A stretch of DNA of 17,301 nucleotides from Chrysiogenales bacterium. GTDB taxonomy: Bacteria > Acidobacteriota > Aminicenantia > UBA2199. Under the pieces are notes generated by a model. It was not told the DNA's origin. It was given only the letters and a program-made list of their open reading frames with translations, and made no database searches. Made by a program: the position numbers and the translations under genes. Positions within the stretch are counted from its first letter, which is position 1. The number at the start of each line of letters is the position of its first letter. The stretch covers positions 1-17,301 of the forward strand of contig SPCN01000013.1 in the NCBI GenBank assembly GCA_004525465.1, given 5' to 3'. This document shows positions 1 through 8,154 of the stretch, one piece after another.

Positions 1-812
1 CGCCGCGCAATACCGCCCCGGCCCTGATGCAGGCCAACATTTTTCTGTCAAAAATCAATCCTGAAGGCCATTTGCTGGTGGTCCCCGCCGATCATTTCAT
101 TGCCAAAGAAAACATTTTCGCCAAACAATTGACCGCCGCTTCGGAATACGCGAAAAACCGCTGCGTCATCACCGCCGGCATCAAACCCAGTGAACCCCAT
201 AGCGGTTACGGCTATATACAGTTTTCAGAAAAAAAATCCTCCAGTAAAAACAACCTTAACTTCTACCCGATCGTACAATTCAAAGAGAAACCGGATAATG
301 CGACCGCGGTAAAATACTTAAAAAAGGGCAATTATTATTGGAATTCCGGCATGTTTGTGTACAAGTTGGCTTTTTTCAAGGAATTTTTAAAAATTTATGC
401 GCCATATTACCACAATCAATATGAAAAACTAGAAAAAGCCGCCGGAAATGCGAAACTCTTCGCCAAAACCTATAAATCAATTACACCAGAATCTATTGAC
501 TACGTGTTAATGGAAAAGCTGAAGGAAGCGGTCATGTTCAAAGCCGCTTTTGCCTGGAACGATGTCGGTTCGTGGTCGTCGGTCTATGAAATGAATGAAA
601 AAAACAGGCAAAAAAATGTTTGCCGTGGCCGCACTCTTGCCATTGACACCCGCAATTCGCTGATTTTTTCCAATAGCGACAAGCCCATGGCGGTTATCGG
701 CCTTGATAAAATAGCAGTGATCAATACCGAAAACGGCATTTTGATCGCGCCGCTCAGCCAATTGCAGCAGGTCAAGCAAGTTATTGCTATGCTAAAAAAG
801 GAAAAATCCTGA
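1..812 (+). CDS. Mannose-1-phosphate guanylyltransferase, 3' part (5' end beyond window)
   Basis: Makes GDP-mannose from mannose-1-phosphate and GTP in the cytoplasm, supplying mannosyl or fucosyl residues for surface glycans. The reading frame is open from base 3. The codons before the first ATG (27) spell the family signature RNTAPAL (6-26), so the gene starts upstream and that ATG is internal. The missing N-terminus should hold the GGxGTRLWP nucleotide-binding loop. Other visible family signatures are FKEKPD (279-296), WNSGMF (339-356) and WNDVGSW (555-575). 269 residues are visible, and the protein ends soon after the nucleotidyltransferase and short beta-helix part, so it is the monofunctional ~350-residue type without the C-terminal phosphomannose isomerase domain. 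It converges with the next gene, with only 18 nt between stops and no clear terminator. A related hexose-1-phosphate nucleotidyltransferase specificity is possible, but the motifs favour GDP-mannose. Confidence 0.9.
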   Translation, partial: PRNTAPALMQANIFLSKINPEGHLLVVPADHFIAKENIFAKQLTAASEYAKNRCVITAGIKPSEPHSGYGYIQFSEKKSSSKNNLNFYPIVQFKEKPDNATAVKYLKKGNYYWNSGMFVYKLAFFKEFLKIYAPYYHNQYEKLEKAAGNAKLFAKTYKSITPESIDYVLMEKLKEAVMFKAAFAWNDVGSWSSVYEMNEKNRQKNVCRGRTLAIDTRNSLIFSNSDKPMAVIGLDKIAVINTENGILIAPLSQLQQVKQVIAMLKKEKS

Positions 813-830
813 TCGTTGACTGATCAAAAC

Positions 831-1760
831 CTATAAATATAAAACCAGCGGTAACAACACAATAAACAACAGGATTCTTTTTTGCCAAATAGAAACTTGC
901 CGCTTCTGCCAATGCCAAAACCCAAGAACGGTTCCGGCCAAAAAAACAATGGCCAGTGCCGCGGCGAAAAATCGGATGGAAGCTTCGGAATTTTCAAAAT
1001 GCATAAGCTTGAAGAGCCAGCCGAAAGGAACGTTCACGAACAGTTTTTGATAGTCGAAAAGGAAAAACATTTCGACATAATAAATACATCCGGCAAGCAT
1101 GACCGGTCCAAAGCGGATAACGGCGACAGCGATCAGCAAAAGCGGCAGAAAAAAGTAGATCAAATAAGGTGTTTTCAGATAGCGCGATGATTCCAGCGCT
1201 TTGACCACGAACGAGCCGGGGAGAGGCATGGCATTCGCCTCGGGGTCCCTGATTTTTTTAGCCAAAAAACCATGCCAGGGCTGGCCGACGATGGCATCGC
1301 CGAAATATTTAACCGCGATCCTCTGACCCTGCTGCAGTAAAAACACTGAACCCGGGAAAAAAGAGACGCGGCTGGCCCCGGGCGGCACTGCCACTACCAC
1401 CGGACCCAAGTCGACAAAATCTTCCTTCTGCTTGTTGTTCCAAATCATAAAAATCGCCGGATGCAAGCAATTAAAAAAAGCAAAAATCCTCCCGGATGGA
1501 GCAGAATTTCGCAAAAGCTGCACGGCCGCGATTTTTTTTTGATTTAAAGGGGAAAAACCGATAAAGGTGTATTCCGGAGTTTGAAAAGCAGGCCCATCAG
1601 TCAGTTCCTTCTTGATCACCGTCCATTGCAAAAACAAATTCAAAAAATGGATGAGTAGCAACAAAATAAGCAGTAATATGATAAAGGCTCCAGGGAACCA
1701 GGCTGGCCGAGGTTTTTTTTCCTGGTAAATCGATCCCTTGTCAGGGCTATCGGTTTTCAC
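831..1760 (-). CDS. Multi-pass membrane protein of unknown function
   Basis: Family not recognised. The 309-residue product has a basic N-terminus, then a long hydrophobic helix (about 23-46). A roughly 150-residue soluble segment follows (about 47-197), rich in beta-forming and aromatic residues. Four further hydrophobic stretches lie at about 198-214, 216-235, 263-283 and 296-309, and the protein ends inside the last. The likely topology is one N-terminal anchor, an extracytoplasmic domain and a C-terminal helical bundle. The start is GTG at 1758-1760: an in-frame TGA lies two codons upstream, and no other start precedes the first membrane helix. The ribosome-binding site is poor. It begins 26 nt after the chalcone-isomerase-like gene on the same strand, so co-transcription from that gene's promoter is likely. 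Its existence as a gene is well supported by length and membrane pattern; its role is unknown. Confidence 0.75.
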   Translation of the reverse strand: MKTDSPDKGSIYQEKKPRPAWFPGAFIILLLILLLLIHFLNLFLQWTVIKKELTDGPAFQTPEYTFIGFSPLNQKKIAAVQLLRNSAPSGRIFAFFNCLHPAIFMIWNNKQKEDFVDLGPVVVAVPPGASRVSFFPGSVFLLQQGQRIAVKYFGDAIVGQPWHGFLAKKIRDPEANAMPLPGSFVVKALESSRYLKTPYLIYFFLPLLLIAVAVIRFGPVMLAGCIYYVEMFFLFDYQKLFVNVPFGWLFKLMHFENSEASIRFFAAALAIVFLAGTVLGFWHWQKRQVSIWQKRILLFIVLLPLVLYL

Positions 1761-1786
1761 AAATCACGAACCGCAAGCAGCCCGGA

Positions 1787-2347
1787 TTACAACCCCAAGA
1801 GCCCTTTTTTGAATTTCTCTCCGGGTCCCGGCTTCTTGCCGATCCAGCAGGAAAAAAGGGCGTCGGCAAAGACCTTGTCACCCAATGTCCCTTTTATTTT
1901 CCCCTTGATTTTGACTTCGGTCCCCACACCGGGCCGGTAGGTGAAAACCAACTTTTCGCCGTTTTTTAAATCTTCCATCAAGGAAGCCAGCGTGTCGAAC
2001 TGTTTTTTCAATTCCGGCGAATGGTCGGGAGTATTCGCTTTCAAGCCATCAAACCAGGCTTCATTGATTTTGCCAGCGTCCACGCTGCGCACAAAATGCA
2101 TGACCGTGCAGCGCGGTCCATCGGCCGCCAGGATCTTTTCACCGTTGTTTTCCTTGGCAGGCAGATAAAGCCCGGCCACATAAACTTTGAATATGACTTT
2201 TTTACGCAAGGCCAGGCCGTTGAGGACCATTTGCTGACCATTTACATCCAAAGTGTCGGGAAGTGTTACCCCGGCCAGGGTGCCGGCGACAATGGGAGTG
2301 ACAAATAAAAAAACAAGGAACAATCCGAGCAAAGCATGTCGCGTCAT
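1787..2347 (-). CDS. Exported chalcone-isomerase-like domain protein
   Basis: The 186-residue product resembles the bacterial chalcone-isomerase-like family (Pfam Chalcone_3 type). It has a signal peptide (residues 1-22, hydrophobic core LGLFLVFLFV), so it probably acts in the periplasm. Family hallmarks are the GVTLPDTLDVNGQ start, the LNGLALRKKVIFKVYVAGLYLP stretch (residues 42-63, cut here to the pattern LNG-x-ALRKK-x5-VYVAGLYLP), MHFVRSVD (83-90), and a C-terminal LFSCWIGKKPG-type end. The bacterial members have no settled enzyme activity; some plant and bacterial relatives bind fatty acids, so flavonoid chemistry should not be assumed. I chose the ATG at 2347, not an upstream ATG at 2404, because AGGAGG (2354-2359) sits 6 nt before it and a sigma70-like promoter overlaps the longer start. 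It is first gene of a probable two-gene unit with the membrane protein downstream. Confidence 0.85.
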   Translation of the reverse strand: MTRHALLGLFLVFLFVTPIVAGTLAGVTLPDTLDVNGQQMVLNGLALRKKVIFKVYVAGLYLPAKENNGEKILAADGPRCTVMHFVRSVDAGKINEAWFDGLKANTPDHSPELKKQFDTLASLMEDLKNGEKLVFTYRPGVGTEVKIKGKIKGTLGDKVFADALFSCWIGKKPGPGEKFKKGLLGL

Positions 2348-2375
2348 TTTTTTCCTCCTCAAATGAAAGCATTCA

Positions 2376-2404
2376 ATCATAATATTAAAAAAATATATTG
2401 TCAA
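2376..2404 (-). promoter_or_regulatory. Sigma70-type promoter for the chalcone-isomerase-like gene
   Basis: On the minus strand there is a perfect -35 TTGACA (2404-2399), a 17-nt A/T-rich spacer and a -10 TATGAT (2381-2376, 5 of 6 matches to TATAAT). Transcription would start near 2369, giving a leader of about 20 nt with the AGGAGG site in it. The spacing is ideal, and the position independently supports the ATG at 2347 as the real start. Confidence 0.75.
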
Positions 2405-2514
2405 AAAGTGCGGCCTTTTCTTTCACTTGCACATGAATCGCTCTTTCCCAGTATCCACCATTTTTTACTCTTACCGCTATGCCCTGGCTGATTTCATCTG
2501 ATGGGAACCTGTAG

Positions 2515-2549
2515 GCAAGCAGCATCCCGGGGACATCTGCCTGGCTTGC
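2515..2549. repeat. Imperfect inverted repeat between two divergent genes
   Basis: GCAAGC (2515-2520) pairs with GCTTGC (2544-2549). After a bulge the arm continues with GCA (2522-2524) against TGC (2538-2540), leaving a C/G-rich loop. It sits in the 268-nt divergent gap between the chalcone-isomerase-like gene and the AlgJ-like gene, outside both predicted transcripts. It might therefore be an operator rather than an RNA element. No known riboswitch consensus was recognised here. Confidence 0.3.
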
Positions 2550-2600
2550 AAAAAACTACGCAGAAGAAACATGGGGGATCATTTCAAAACTGAAAAATAG

Positions 2601-2606
2601 TATAAT
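2601..2606 (+). promoter_or_regulatory. Candidate -10 box (TATAAT) for the acetyltransferase pair
   Basis: A perfect TATAAT lies only 9 nt before the ATG at 2616. No good -35 is present at the right distance (ATCATT at 2578-2583 with 17-nt spacing is weak), and there is no TGn extension. Transcription would start about 2612-2614, leaving almost no leader. Confidence 0.45.
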
Positions 2607-2615
2607 AGAGCCAAA

Positions 2616-3776
2616 ATGAAAACCGAAGCTCGTTTTTCCAAGCTGCCTGCTGTGATTGCCTTCATTTTTATCATCGCCGTTCCTCTGGCAAACAACATCC
2701 TGCATATCAGACCTGGATCATCCCGGCCAGGGGAACGAAAAAAAGTGCGGGCGGAAAATCATGTAACTGATTCCCTGTCTTCGTTTTTTCGAAAGCTTGG
2801 CCACAATTTCGAAAAGAGCTTTTTTTCCCGATTGACGTTGAATCGCATCAATAATTCCCTTAAATACCGGATTTTCGGCGTGTCGGGCGTTGCAAAAGTT
2901 ATTATCGGTAGGCAAGGATGGTTATTTCAAGCGCGGGTGAATGAAGTCCCCGGAACGGCCGGATATTTCCCATCTATCAAACCTTTTTCCCCGGAAGAAC
3001 TTGACCAGTGGGGAAAATCCCTTCAGGAACGGCAGCACTGGTTAAAAAACAAAGGAAGCGAATATCTCTTTATCCCGGTACCCGATAAGAGTTCTATCTA
3101 TCCTGAATATTTGCCTGAAAATCTTCGTGCTTTTTACAGGCGATCAAGACTGGATCAGCTTATTAAATTCCTGAAAACAAACACCGATATCCCGATTCTT
3201 GATGTCAGACCTGCTTTACTTGAGGCAAAAACAAGGTTTCCGGTCTATGCCAAGACAGATTCGCACTGGAATGAATTGGGGGCCTGCATTGTCTCCGGCG
3301 AGATTCACAAATATTTCTCAGAGCGTTTCGCGAACGCCAAACGCTTTACGCTTTCCGATTTCAGGATGAAAATGGGCAGGAAACGTTCTGGAGGCAATTT
3401 AGCGGTGATGTTGGCGCTGGAGAACTCCCTTTTCAGGGAGGAAAGGATAAAGATATCCCCGAACGTTCCGTTCCGGGCTGTGAAAGCAGAACTGCCGCCT
3501 GTCCGTTTTTCAAGCACGGTAGCAGCGGAAGCTTCAGGGAATCAATCCGCTCCGTTTGCCAACATCGTTTTCTTTCATGATTCTTTTGGCCGCCAATTGA
3601 AGCCCTTTCTGTCAGAATATTTTTCCAGGATCGTATATATCCGGGATTGGGGATTTCGTTTTAAAACAGAGGTTATCGAAAAGGAACGGCCAATCATTGT
3701 CCTGGATGAGATCGCCGAACATTTTTTATACAATCTGAAACTGGCCAATGATCGAATAACTAAAAATGGAATTTAG
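2616..3776 (+). CDS. AlgJ/AlgX-like SGNH-family O-acetyltransferase
   Basis: Predicted periplasmic enzyme that transfers acetyl groups onto an exported polysaccharide, using acetyl groups carried across the membrane by the MBOAT partner encoded next. A single N-terminal hydrophobic segment (about residues 11-29) anchors or exports it. The SGNH domain follows: an entry strand VIIGRQGWLF (95-104) typical of AlgJ/AlgX proteins, the catalytic D-x-H pair in KTDSHWNELG (D215, H217), and the nucleophile motif HDSF (S323). The length of 386 residues matches AlgJ. The stop overlaps the start of the AlgI-like gene by 11 nt, so the two are translationally coupled. No convincing Shine-Dalgarno precedes the ATG; the first in-frame stop upstream is at 2598-2600. 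The substrate could be an alginate-like, mannose-containing or other glycan, and the sequence cannot decide. Confidence 0.85.
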   Translation: MKTEARFSKLPAVIAFIFIIAVPLANNILHIRPGSSRPGERKKVRAENHVTDSLSSFFRKLGHNFEKSFFSRLTLNRINNSLKYRIFGVSGVAKVIIGRQGWLFQARVNEVPGTAGYFPSIKPFSPEELDQWGKSLQERQHWLKNKGSEYLFIPVPDKSSIYPEYLPENLRAFYRRSRLDQLIKFLKTNTDIPILDVRPALLEAKTRFPVYAKTDSHWNELGACIVSGEIHKYFSERFANAKRFTLSDFRMKMGRKRSGGNLAVMLALENSLFREERIKISPNVPFRAVKAELPPVRFSSTVAAEASGNQSAPFANIVFFHDSFGRQLKPFLSEYFSRIVYIRDWGFRFKTEVIEKERPIIVLDEIAEHFLYNLKLANDRITKNGI

Positions 3777-5244
3777 CTCACCTGTTTTTTTATTTCTTTT
3801 TCTACCGATTTTTCTCACGCTCTTCTATTTAACAAGAAAAACAGCACCCAATCTTTTCCTTCTGATTGCCAGCCTCATTTTCTACGCTTGGGGGGAAGGC
3901 TACTACATCCTGATGCTGCTGATTTCGATAATCGTCAACCAGGTCTTTGGTTCCCTGATCAATAAAAGTGAAGCGCACACCTTTAAAAAGGCCCTCTTTA
4001 TTGCGGCTGTTGTTTTCAATTTGGGGTTGCTCTCTTTTTTTAAATACTCCGCCTTCATTTTGCAGAATCTTGCTATTCCAGGCTCTGCGCAAGCGATCCA
4101 TTCACCACTCGGGATATCATTTTTTACTTTTCAAGCACTTTCATACCTGATCGACGTCTACCGCAAAACCGTTCCAAATGAAGGCGGCCTCTTCCACTTC
4201 GCGCTCTATATGGCTTTCTTTCCAAAGCTCGCCACCGGGCCGATCACTCCATATCATGTCCTCGTCAAACAGATATCCGCCCCTAAATTAAGAAAAAACG
4301 ATCTGAGCTGCGGGATCCAACGCTTTATCATCGGCCTGGGCAAGAAGATACTGATCGCGGACAGTGCTGCAAGAATAGCCAACCAGGTCTTTTCACTGCC
4401 AGTTGGACAACAAACCGCCGCCCTGGCATGGTTGGGAATCATCGGCTATTCAATACAGATATACTTTGATTTTTCCGGATATTCCGACATGGCCATAGGT
4501 ATCGGGCGTATCTGCGGTTTCAGATTGCCGGAAAATTTCAACTACCCTTACTTTGCGAAAAGCATCAAGGAATTCTGGACACGCTGGCATATCTCCTTGG
4601 CCCAATGGCTGCGCATCTATCTTTTTCTACCGATCGCCTACGCAATGCTGCGAAAGATCAAAAAGGACCGCCTGCTGCTCATCAAGGCCGAGGATTGGTC
4701 ATATTATGTCGGAACGTTTTTCACCTTTCTGCTATGCGGTATCTGGCACGGGGCAAACTGGACGTTCATTATTTGGGGGCTTTTCTATGGCGCTTTTTTA
4801 ATCATCGAGCATGCCGGCCTGGGAAAGTTCATGAAAAAAAGAGCTCCCTTTATCAGGTTGATCTATACCCAGCTGTTGGTTATCATTGCCTGGGTTTTTT
4901 TTCGTTCCGATACTCTTTATTATGCCCTCTCTTATTTGAAAGCTATGTTTGGCTTCGGTGGCGGAAACGGAGACCTCATCTATCCGGCCCTTTTCCTTGA
5001 CACCGAGCTTGTATTTTTTTTAATTATCGGGATCGTTTTTTCTTTCCCGATAATTCCCACCATCAAAAAATGGATTGAAAAGCGGGTCAAGCATTTGCAA
5101 AACGGGGGAAATAAGACAACGCGTATTTTTGTGAATTCCTGGCTGATCATCTTGGGCAACCTCTATTTAATCGCGATCCTGCTGATCTCAATTTTATTTA
5201 TGATCACGGGAACTTATAATCCCTTCATTTATTTCAGGTTTTAG
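3766..5244 (+). CDS. AlgI-like MBOAT membrane O-acyltransferase
   Basis: Multi-spanning inner-membrane protein (492 residues) of the MBOAT family, expected to pass acetyl groups from a cytoplasmic donor across the membrane to the AlgJ-like partner. Visible hallmarks are the N-terminal FYAWGEGYYILML helix, PLGISFFTFQALSYLIDVYR, AFFPKLATGPI, FDFSGYSDMAIGIG, FWTRWHISLAQWLR (His275) and CGIWHGANWTFIIWG. The His328 in that last motif corresponds to the conserved catalytic histidine of MBOAT enzymes. The length and motif order match AlgI. The ATG lies inside the end of the preceding gene, and without a strong ribosome-binding site, translation is probably coupled to it. The pair order here is AlgJ-like then AlgI-like, and no algF or algX homologue is adjacent. 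DltB and PatA are related families, but the partner gene favours the AlgI type. Confidence 0.92.
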   Translation: MEFSSPVFLFLFLPIFLTLFYLTRKTAPNLFLLIASLIFYAWGEGYYILMLLISIIVNQVFGSLINKSEAHTFKKALFIAAVVFNLGLLSFFKYSAFILQNLAIPGSAQAIHSPLGISFFTFQALSYLIDVYRKTVPNEGGLFHFALYMAFFPKLATGPITPYHVLVKQISAPKLRKNDLSCGIQRFIIGLGKKILIADSAARIANQVFSLPVGQQTAALAWLGIIGYSIQIYFDFSGYSDMAIGIGRICGFRLPENFNYPYFAKSIKEFWTRWHISLAQWLRIYLFLPIAYAMLRKIKKDRLLLIKAEDWSYYVGTFFTFLLCGIWHGANWTFIIWGLFYGAFLIIEHAGLGKFMKKRAPFIRLIYTQLLVIIAWVFFRSDTLYYALSYLKAMFGFGGGNGDLIYPALFLDTELVFFLIIGIVFSFPIIPTIKKWIEKRVKHLQNGGNKTTRIFVNSWLIILGNLYLIAILLISILFMITGTYNPFIYFRF

Positions 5245-5532
5245 CAATCGTCAATCCCAATGCAGCCGGGGGCATATCCAAGCGCAACATTTCCCAAGCT
5301 CCTTTACGTGAAACAGTAAAGAGGGCTAAAGAACACATTTTCCCAACGGGGAAATCAATTTTCTTCGACGCTGCTTCTTTGCTTGCAGCCGTTTTTTCTA
5401 TCTGCTTCAGCGCCGCCGATCTCAGGCGGCCGGACATTATCCAAAACCATTTTTTCCCCCGATCTGCTGAATAGCTTGTTTTTTTATGTTTGCGGCGAGA
5501 TGTATTATAATATTGGGGAATAGGAGGCGCGC
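5245..5532. other. Intergenic region with two hairpins between the MBOAT gene and clpB
   Basis: No convincing gene is seen in these 288 nt. One hairpin pairs ATTTTCCC (5337-5344) with GGGGAAAT (5348-5355) around a 3-nt loop, including one T-G pair, and is followed by CAATTTTCTT. A second pairs GCCGCC (5412-5417) with GGCGGC (5425-5430), with a T-run only about 20 nt later. Either might end the upstream transcript, but neither is a classical terminator. The right end carries the clpB promoter candidate and ribosome-binding site. Confidence 0.4.
5483..5511 (+). promoter_or_regulatory. Candidate clpB promoter
   Basis: A perfect -10 TATAAT lies at 5506-5511, 21 nt before the clpB ATG. At 17-nt spacing the -35 position holds TTTATG (5483-5488), which is poor. 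No CIRCE operator (TTAGCACTC inverted repeat) is visible, and the -35 does not look like a clear sigma32 box. How heat-shock control works here cannot be read from the sequence. Confidence 0.4.
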
Positions 5533-8097
5533 ATGAACAATGAGCGGTTCACTTTAAAAGCTAATCAGGCAATTCAGGACAGCGTCCAACTGGCCTCGGA
5601 GCTCGGCAACCAGGAGATCACCCCGCTGCACCTGACCCAAAGCATTCTGGCCGTTCCTGAAAACATGGTCAGCGAAACCATAAAAAAAATCGGTGTTGAC
5701 ATTGCCAAGCTAACTGCCGCCATCAACTTGGAATTGAATTCCCTGCCCAAAGTCCAGGGCGCCGAATCCTATCTGAACAAAGCCATGAAAAAGGTCATGG
5801 CCCAGGCCGCTCCCATAGCCGGCCAATTTCGTGACGAATATGTATCGACCGAACACCTGATCCTGGCGATCATGGAGCTTAACGAGGCCGCCGCCAGGAT
5901 CCTGAACCGTTTCGGGATCAACAAAGATGTATTTTTAAACGCCCTGATGGAAATCCGCGGCACCCAAACCATAACCGATCCCAGTCCGGAAGAGAAGTTC
6001 CAGGCCTTGAAGCGTTACGGCCGCGATCTGGTGCAGCTGGCGCAGGAAGGGAAGTTGGATCCTGTCATCGGACGTGATGAGGAGATCCGCCGCGTGATGC
6101 AGGTGCTGGTACGCCGCACCAAAAACAATCCGCTTTTAATCGGTGAAGCCGGCGTGGGCAAAACAGCCATTGCCGAAGGATTAGCTTTACGGATTGTTCA
6201 GGGTGACGTTCCGGAAATGCTTAAAGATAAAAAAATAATCACTTTGGAAATCGGTTCGCTTCTGGCCGGAGCCAAGTACCGCGGTGAATTCGAAGAGCGG
6301 TTGAAAGCCGTGATTAAAGAAGTAACCGAGTCGGATGGGCAAATCATCCTTTTTATCGATGAGCTGCATACCATCATCGGTGCCGGAGCGGCGGAAGGGT
6401 CCGTAGACGCTTCCAATATGCTCAAGCCTGCCCTGGCCCGCGGCCAGTTACGGGCGATCGGCGCCACGACCCTGAACGAATACAAAAAATACATTGAAAA
6501 GGACCCGGCCCTGGAAAGGCGCTTCCAGCCGGTGTTGATCAAGGAACCCACGGTGGAAGAAACCATTTCCATACTCAGGGGGCTGAAGGAAAGGTACGAA
6601 ATTCACCACGGCATCAAGATCACCGACGCAGCCCTGATCGCCGCGGCCACCCTGTCCCATCGCTATATTACCGACCGTTTCCTCCCCGACAAAGCCATTG
6701 ACCTTGTCGACGAATCCTCAGCCAAACTGCGCATCGAAATGGATTCGCTTCCCGAGGAACTGGATGAATTGGAACGCCGGATAACCCAACTGGAAATCGA
6801 GCGCCAGGCTTTGAAAAAAGAGGGCAGCCGGGACGCAAAAGAGAAGTTGAAGGTGTTGCTGGACGACCTCGACTCGCTGAAAATCAAACGCGACAAGATA
6901 CGCGGCCATTGGCAAAAGGAAAAAGACCTGCTGCACCGGCTGCGCGACCTGAAAGAGCAAGCCGACAAGCTTCGTCTCCAGCAGCAGGATGCCGAAAGGC
7001 GCAACGATTACGAACTCGCCTCGCAGATTCAGTACGGCAAACTGCCCGAAAACGGCAAGGAGAGCGAGACGGTTCAGAAAAAGCTTTCCCTGCTGCAAAA
7101 GGAAAAGAAGATCCTGACCGAGGAGATCACCGAGGAGGATATCGCCGAAGTCGTCTCCAAGTGGACGGGCATTCCGGTCAGCAAGCTGCTGGGCGGCGAG
7201 AAACAGAAGCTGCTTGAAATGGAAACCATATTGAAAAAGCGGGTGGTTGGCCAGGATGAAGCCGTGGAAGCGGTTTCGCGCATATTGCGCCGCTCCCGGG
7301 CCGGGCTGCAGGACCCGCACCGCCCCCTGGGATCATTTATTTTCCTGGGACCCACCGGCGTAGGCAAGACCGAACTGGCCAAAACGTTGAGCGACTTTAT
7401 TTTCAACAGCGAAAAGGCCATGGTGCGCGTCGACATGTCCGAATACATGGAAAAGCATTCTGTGGCCAAATTGATCGGCGCCCCGCCCGGGTATGTCGGC
7501 TACGATGAGGGCGGCCAACTGACCGAGACGATCAAAAGAAAGCCTTATTCCCTGATCCTGCTCGACGAGATCGAAAAAGCGCACAGCGATGTGTTCAATA
7601 TCCTGCTGCAGATACTGGAAGACGGCCGGTTGACCGACGGCAAGGGCAAAACCGTCAATTTCACCAACACCATCATCATCATGACCTCCAACCTGGGATC
7701 GGAGATCATCCAGGCACATAGAGATTACCAGGAAATGAAGAGCAAATTGAACGAATTGCTTTTCCAATATTTCAAACCGGAATTTTTGAACCGTATCGAC
7801 GAGATCATCACCTTCAAGTCCCTGACACCCGAAAACATCCAGGAGATCGCCAAACTGCAGATCGAACACCTGCGCCGGCTGCTGGCCGCGCAAAAGATTG
7901 AAATGACCATTTCCCAGGCGGCTCTGGCCCGGCTGGCCGAGACCGGCTTTCACTCCTCGCTGGGCGCCAGGCCCTTGCGCCGCGTCATCCAGCAGGAGAT
8001 CCAGGATAAACTCTCCATCATGATCCTGGAAGGCCGGCTACTACCCAATTCCACCGTGCATATCGAATTTAAAAAAGAGCAATTCGAGTTCAACTGA
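5533..8097 (+). CDS. clpB: ATP-dependent disaggregase ClpB
   Basis: Hexameric AAA+ chaperone of the cytoplasm that, with DnaK/DnaJ/GrpE, pulls polypeptides out of aggregates. The 854-residue protein has the full domain set. Two Clp N-terminal repeats span about residues 1-145. The first ATPase domain has Walker A GEAGVGKT (204-211) and Walker B ILFIDELHT. A coiled-coil middle domain (about 400-525) is rich in charged heptads. The second ATPase domain has Walker A GPTGVGKT (606-613), Walker B LILLDEIEKAH and sensor-type FLNRIDEII. The middle domain and the lack of a ClpP-docking loop separate it from ClpA/ClpC. The ATG is preceded by AGGAGG (5522-5527). The gene is probably monocistronic. A shorter product from an internal start is known in some bacteria but was not resolved here. 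Confidence 0.97.
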   Translation: MNNERFTLKANQAIQDSVQLASELGNQEITPLHLTQSILAVPENMVSETIKKIGVDIAKLTAAINLELNSLPKVQGAESYLNKAMKKVMAQAAPIAGQFRDEYVSTEHLILAIMELNEAAARILNRFGINKDVFLNALMEIRGTQTITDPSPEEKFQALKRYGRDLVQLAQEGKLDPVIGRDEEIRRVMQVLVRRTKNNPLLIGEAGVGKTAIAEGLALRIVQGDVPEMLKDKKIITLEIGSLLAGAKYRGEFEERLKAVIKEVTESDGQIILFIDELHTIIGAGAAEGSVDASNMLKPALARGQLRAIGATTLNEYKKYIEKDPALERRFQPVLIKEPTVEETISILRGLKERYEIHHGIKITDAALIAAATLSHRYITDRFLPDKAIDLVDESSAKLRIEMDSLPEELDELERRITQLEIERQALKKEGSRDAKEKLKVLLDDLDSLKIKRDKIRGHWQKEKDLLHRLRDLKEQADKLRLQQQDAERRNDYELASQIQYGKLPENGKESETVQKKLSLLQKEKKILTEEITEEDIAEVVSKWTGIPVSKLLGGEKQKLLEMETILKKRVVGQDEAVEAVSRILRRSRAGLQDPHRPLGSFIFLGPTGVGKTELAKTLSDFIFNSEKAMVRVDMSEYMEKHSVAKLIGAPPGYVGYDEGGQLTETIKRKPYSLILLDEIEKAHSDVFNILLQILEDGRLTDGKGKTVNFTNTIIIMTSNLGSEIIQAHRDYQEMKSKLNELLFQYFKPEFLNRIDEIITFKSLTPENIQEIAKLQIEHLRRLLAAQKIEMTISQAALARLAETGFHSSLGARPLRRVIQQEIQDKLSIMILEGRLLPNSTVHIEFKKEQFEFN

Positions 8098-8098
8098 G

Positions 8099-8137
8099 GG
8101 CGGCCAAAGGTGACGCTGGGCGCCGTTAAATTTTAAT
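8099..8137 (+). terminator. Weak hairpin after clpB
   Basis: Directly after the clpB stop, GGCGGCC (8099-8105) can pair with GGGCGCC (8118-8124) with one mismatch, followed by GTTAAATTTTAATT. The trailing T-run is interrupted, so termination would be partial at best. Confidence 0.3.
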
Positions 8138-8154
8138 TGTTATAAAGTAAACTA

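Noticed and set aside
810..826. TGATC/GATCA repeat between the first two converging genes as a terminator
   Set aside because: The stem is only 5 bp and has no T-run on either strand.
2348..2404. N-terminal extension of the chalcone-isomerase-like protein from an ATG at 2404
   Set aside because: It would begin inside the -35 box of the predicted promoter and lacks a ribosome-binding site; the ATG at 2347 has AGGAGG and starts a clean signal peptide.
2405..2615. Riboswitch in the divergent gap
   Set aside because: No match by eye to cyclic-di-GMP, fluoride, cobalamin, SAM or glycine riboswitch cores, and the hairpin lies upstream of the predicted transcript start.
5234..5437. Minus-strand open frame of 67 codons in the gap before clpB
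   Set aside because: No ribosome-binding site or promoter, overlaps the end of the MBOAT gene, low-complexity Lys/Ala/Ser N-terminus and no recognisable domain.
6718..7953. Long minus-strand open frames (about 200 codons each) inside clpB
   Set aside because: They mirror the codon bias of clpB, show no protein family features and lack start signals; clpB is unambiguous in this stretch.
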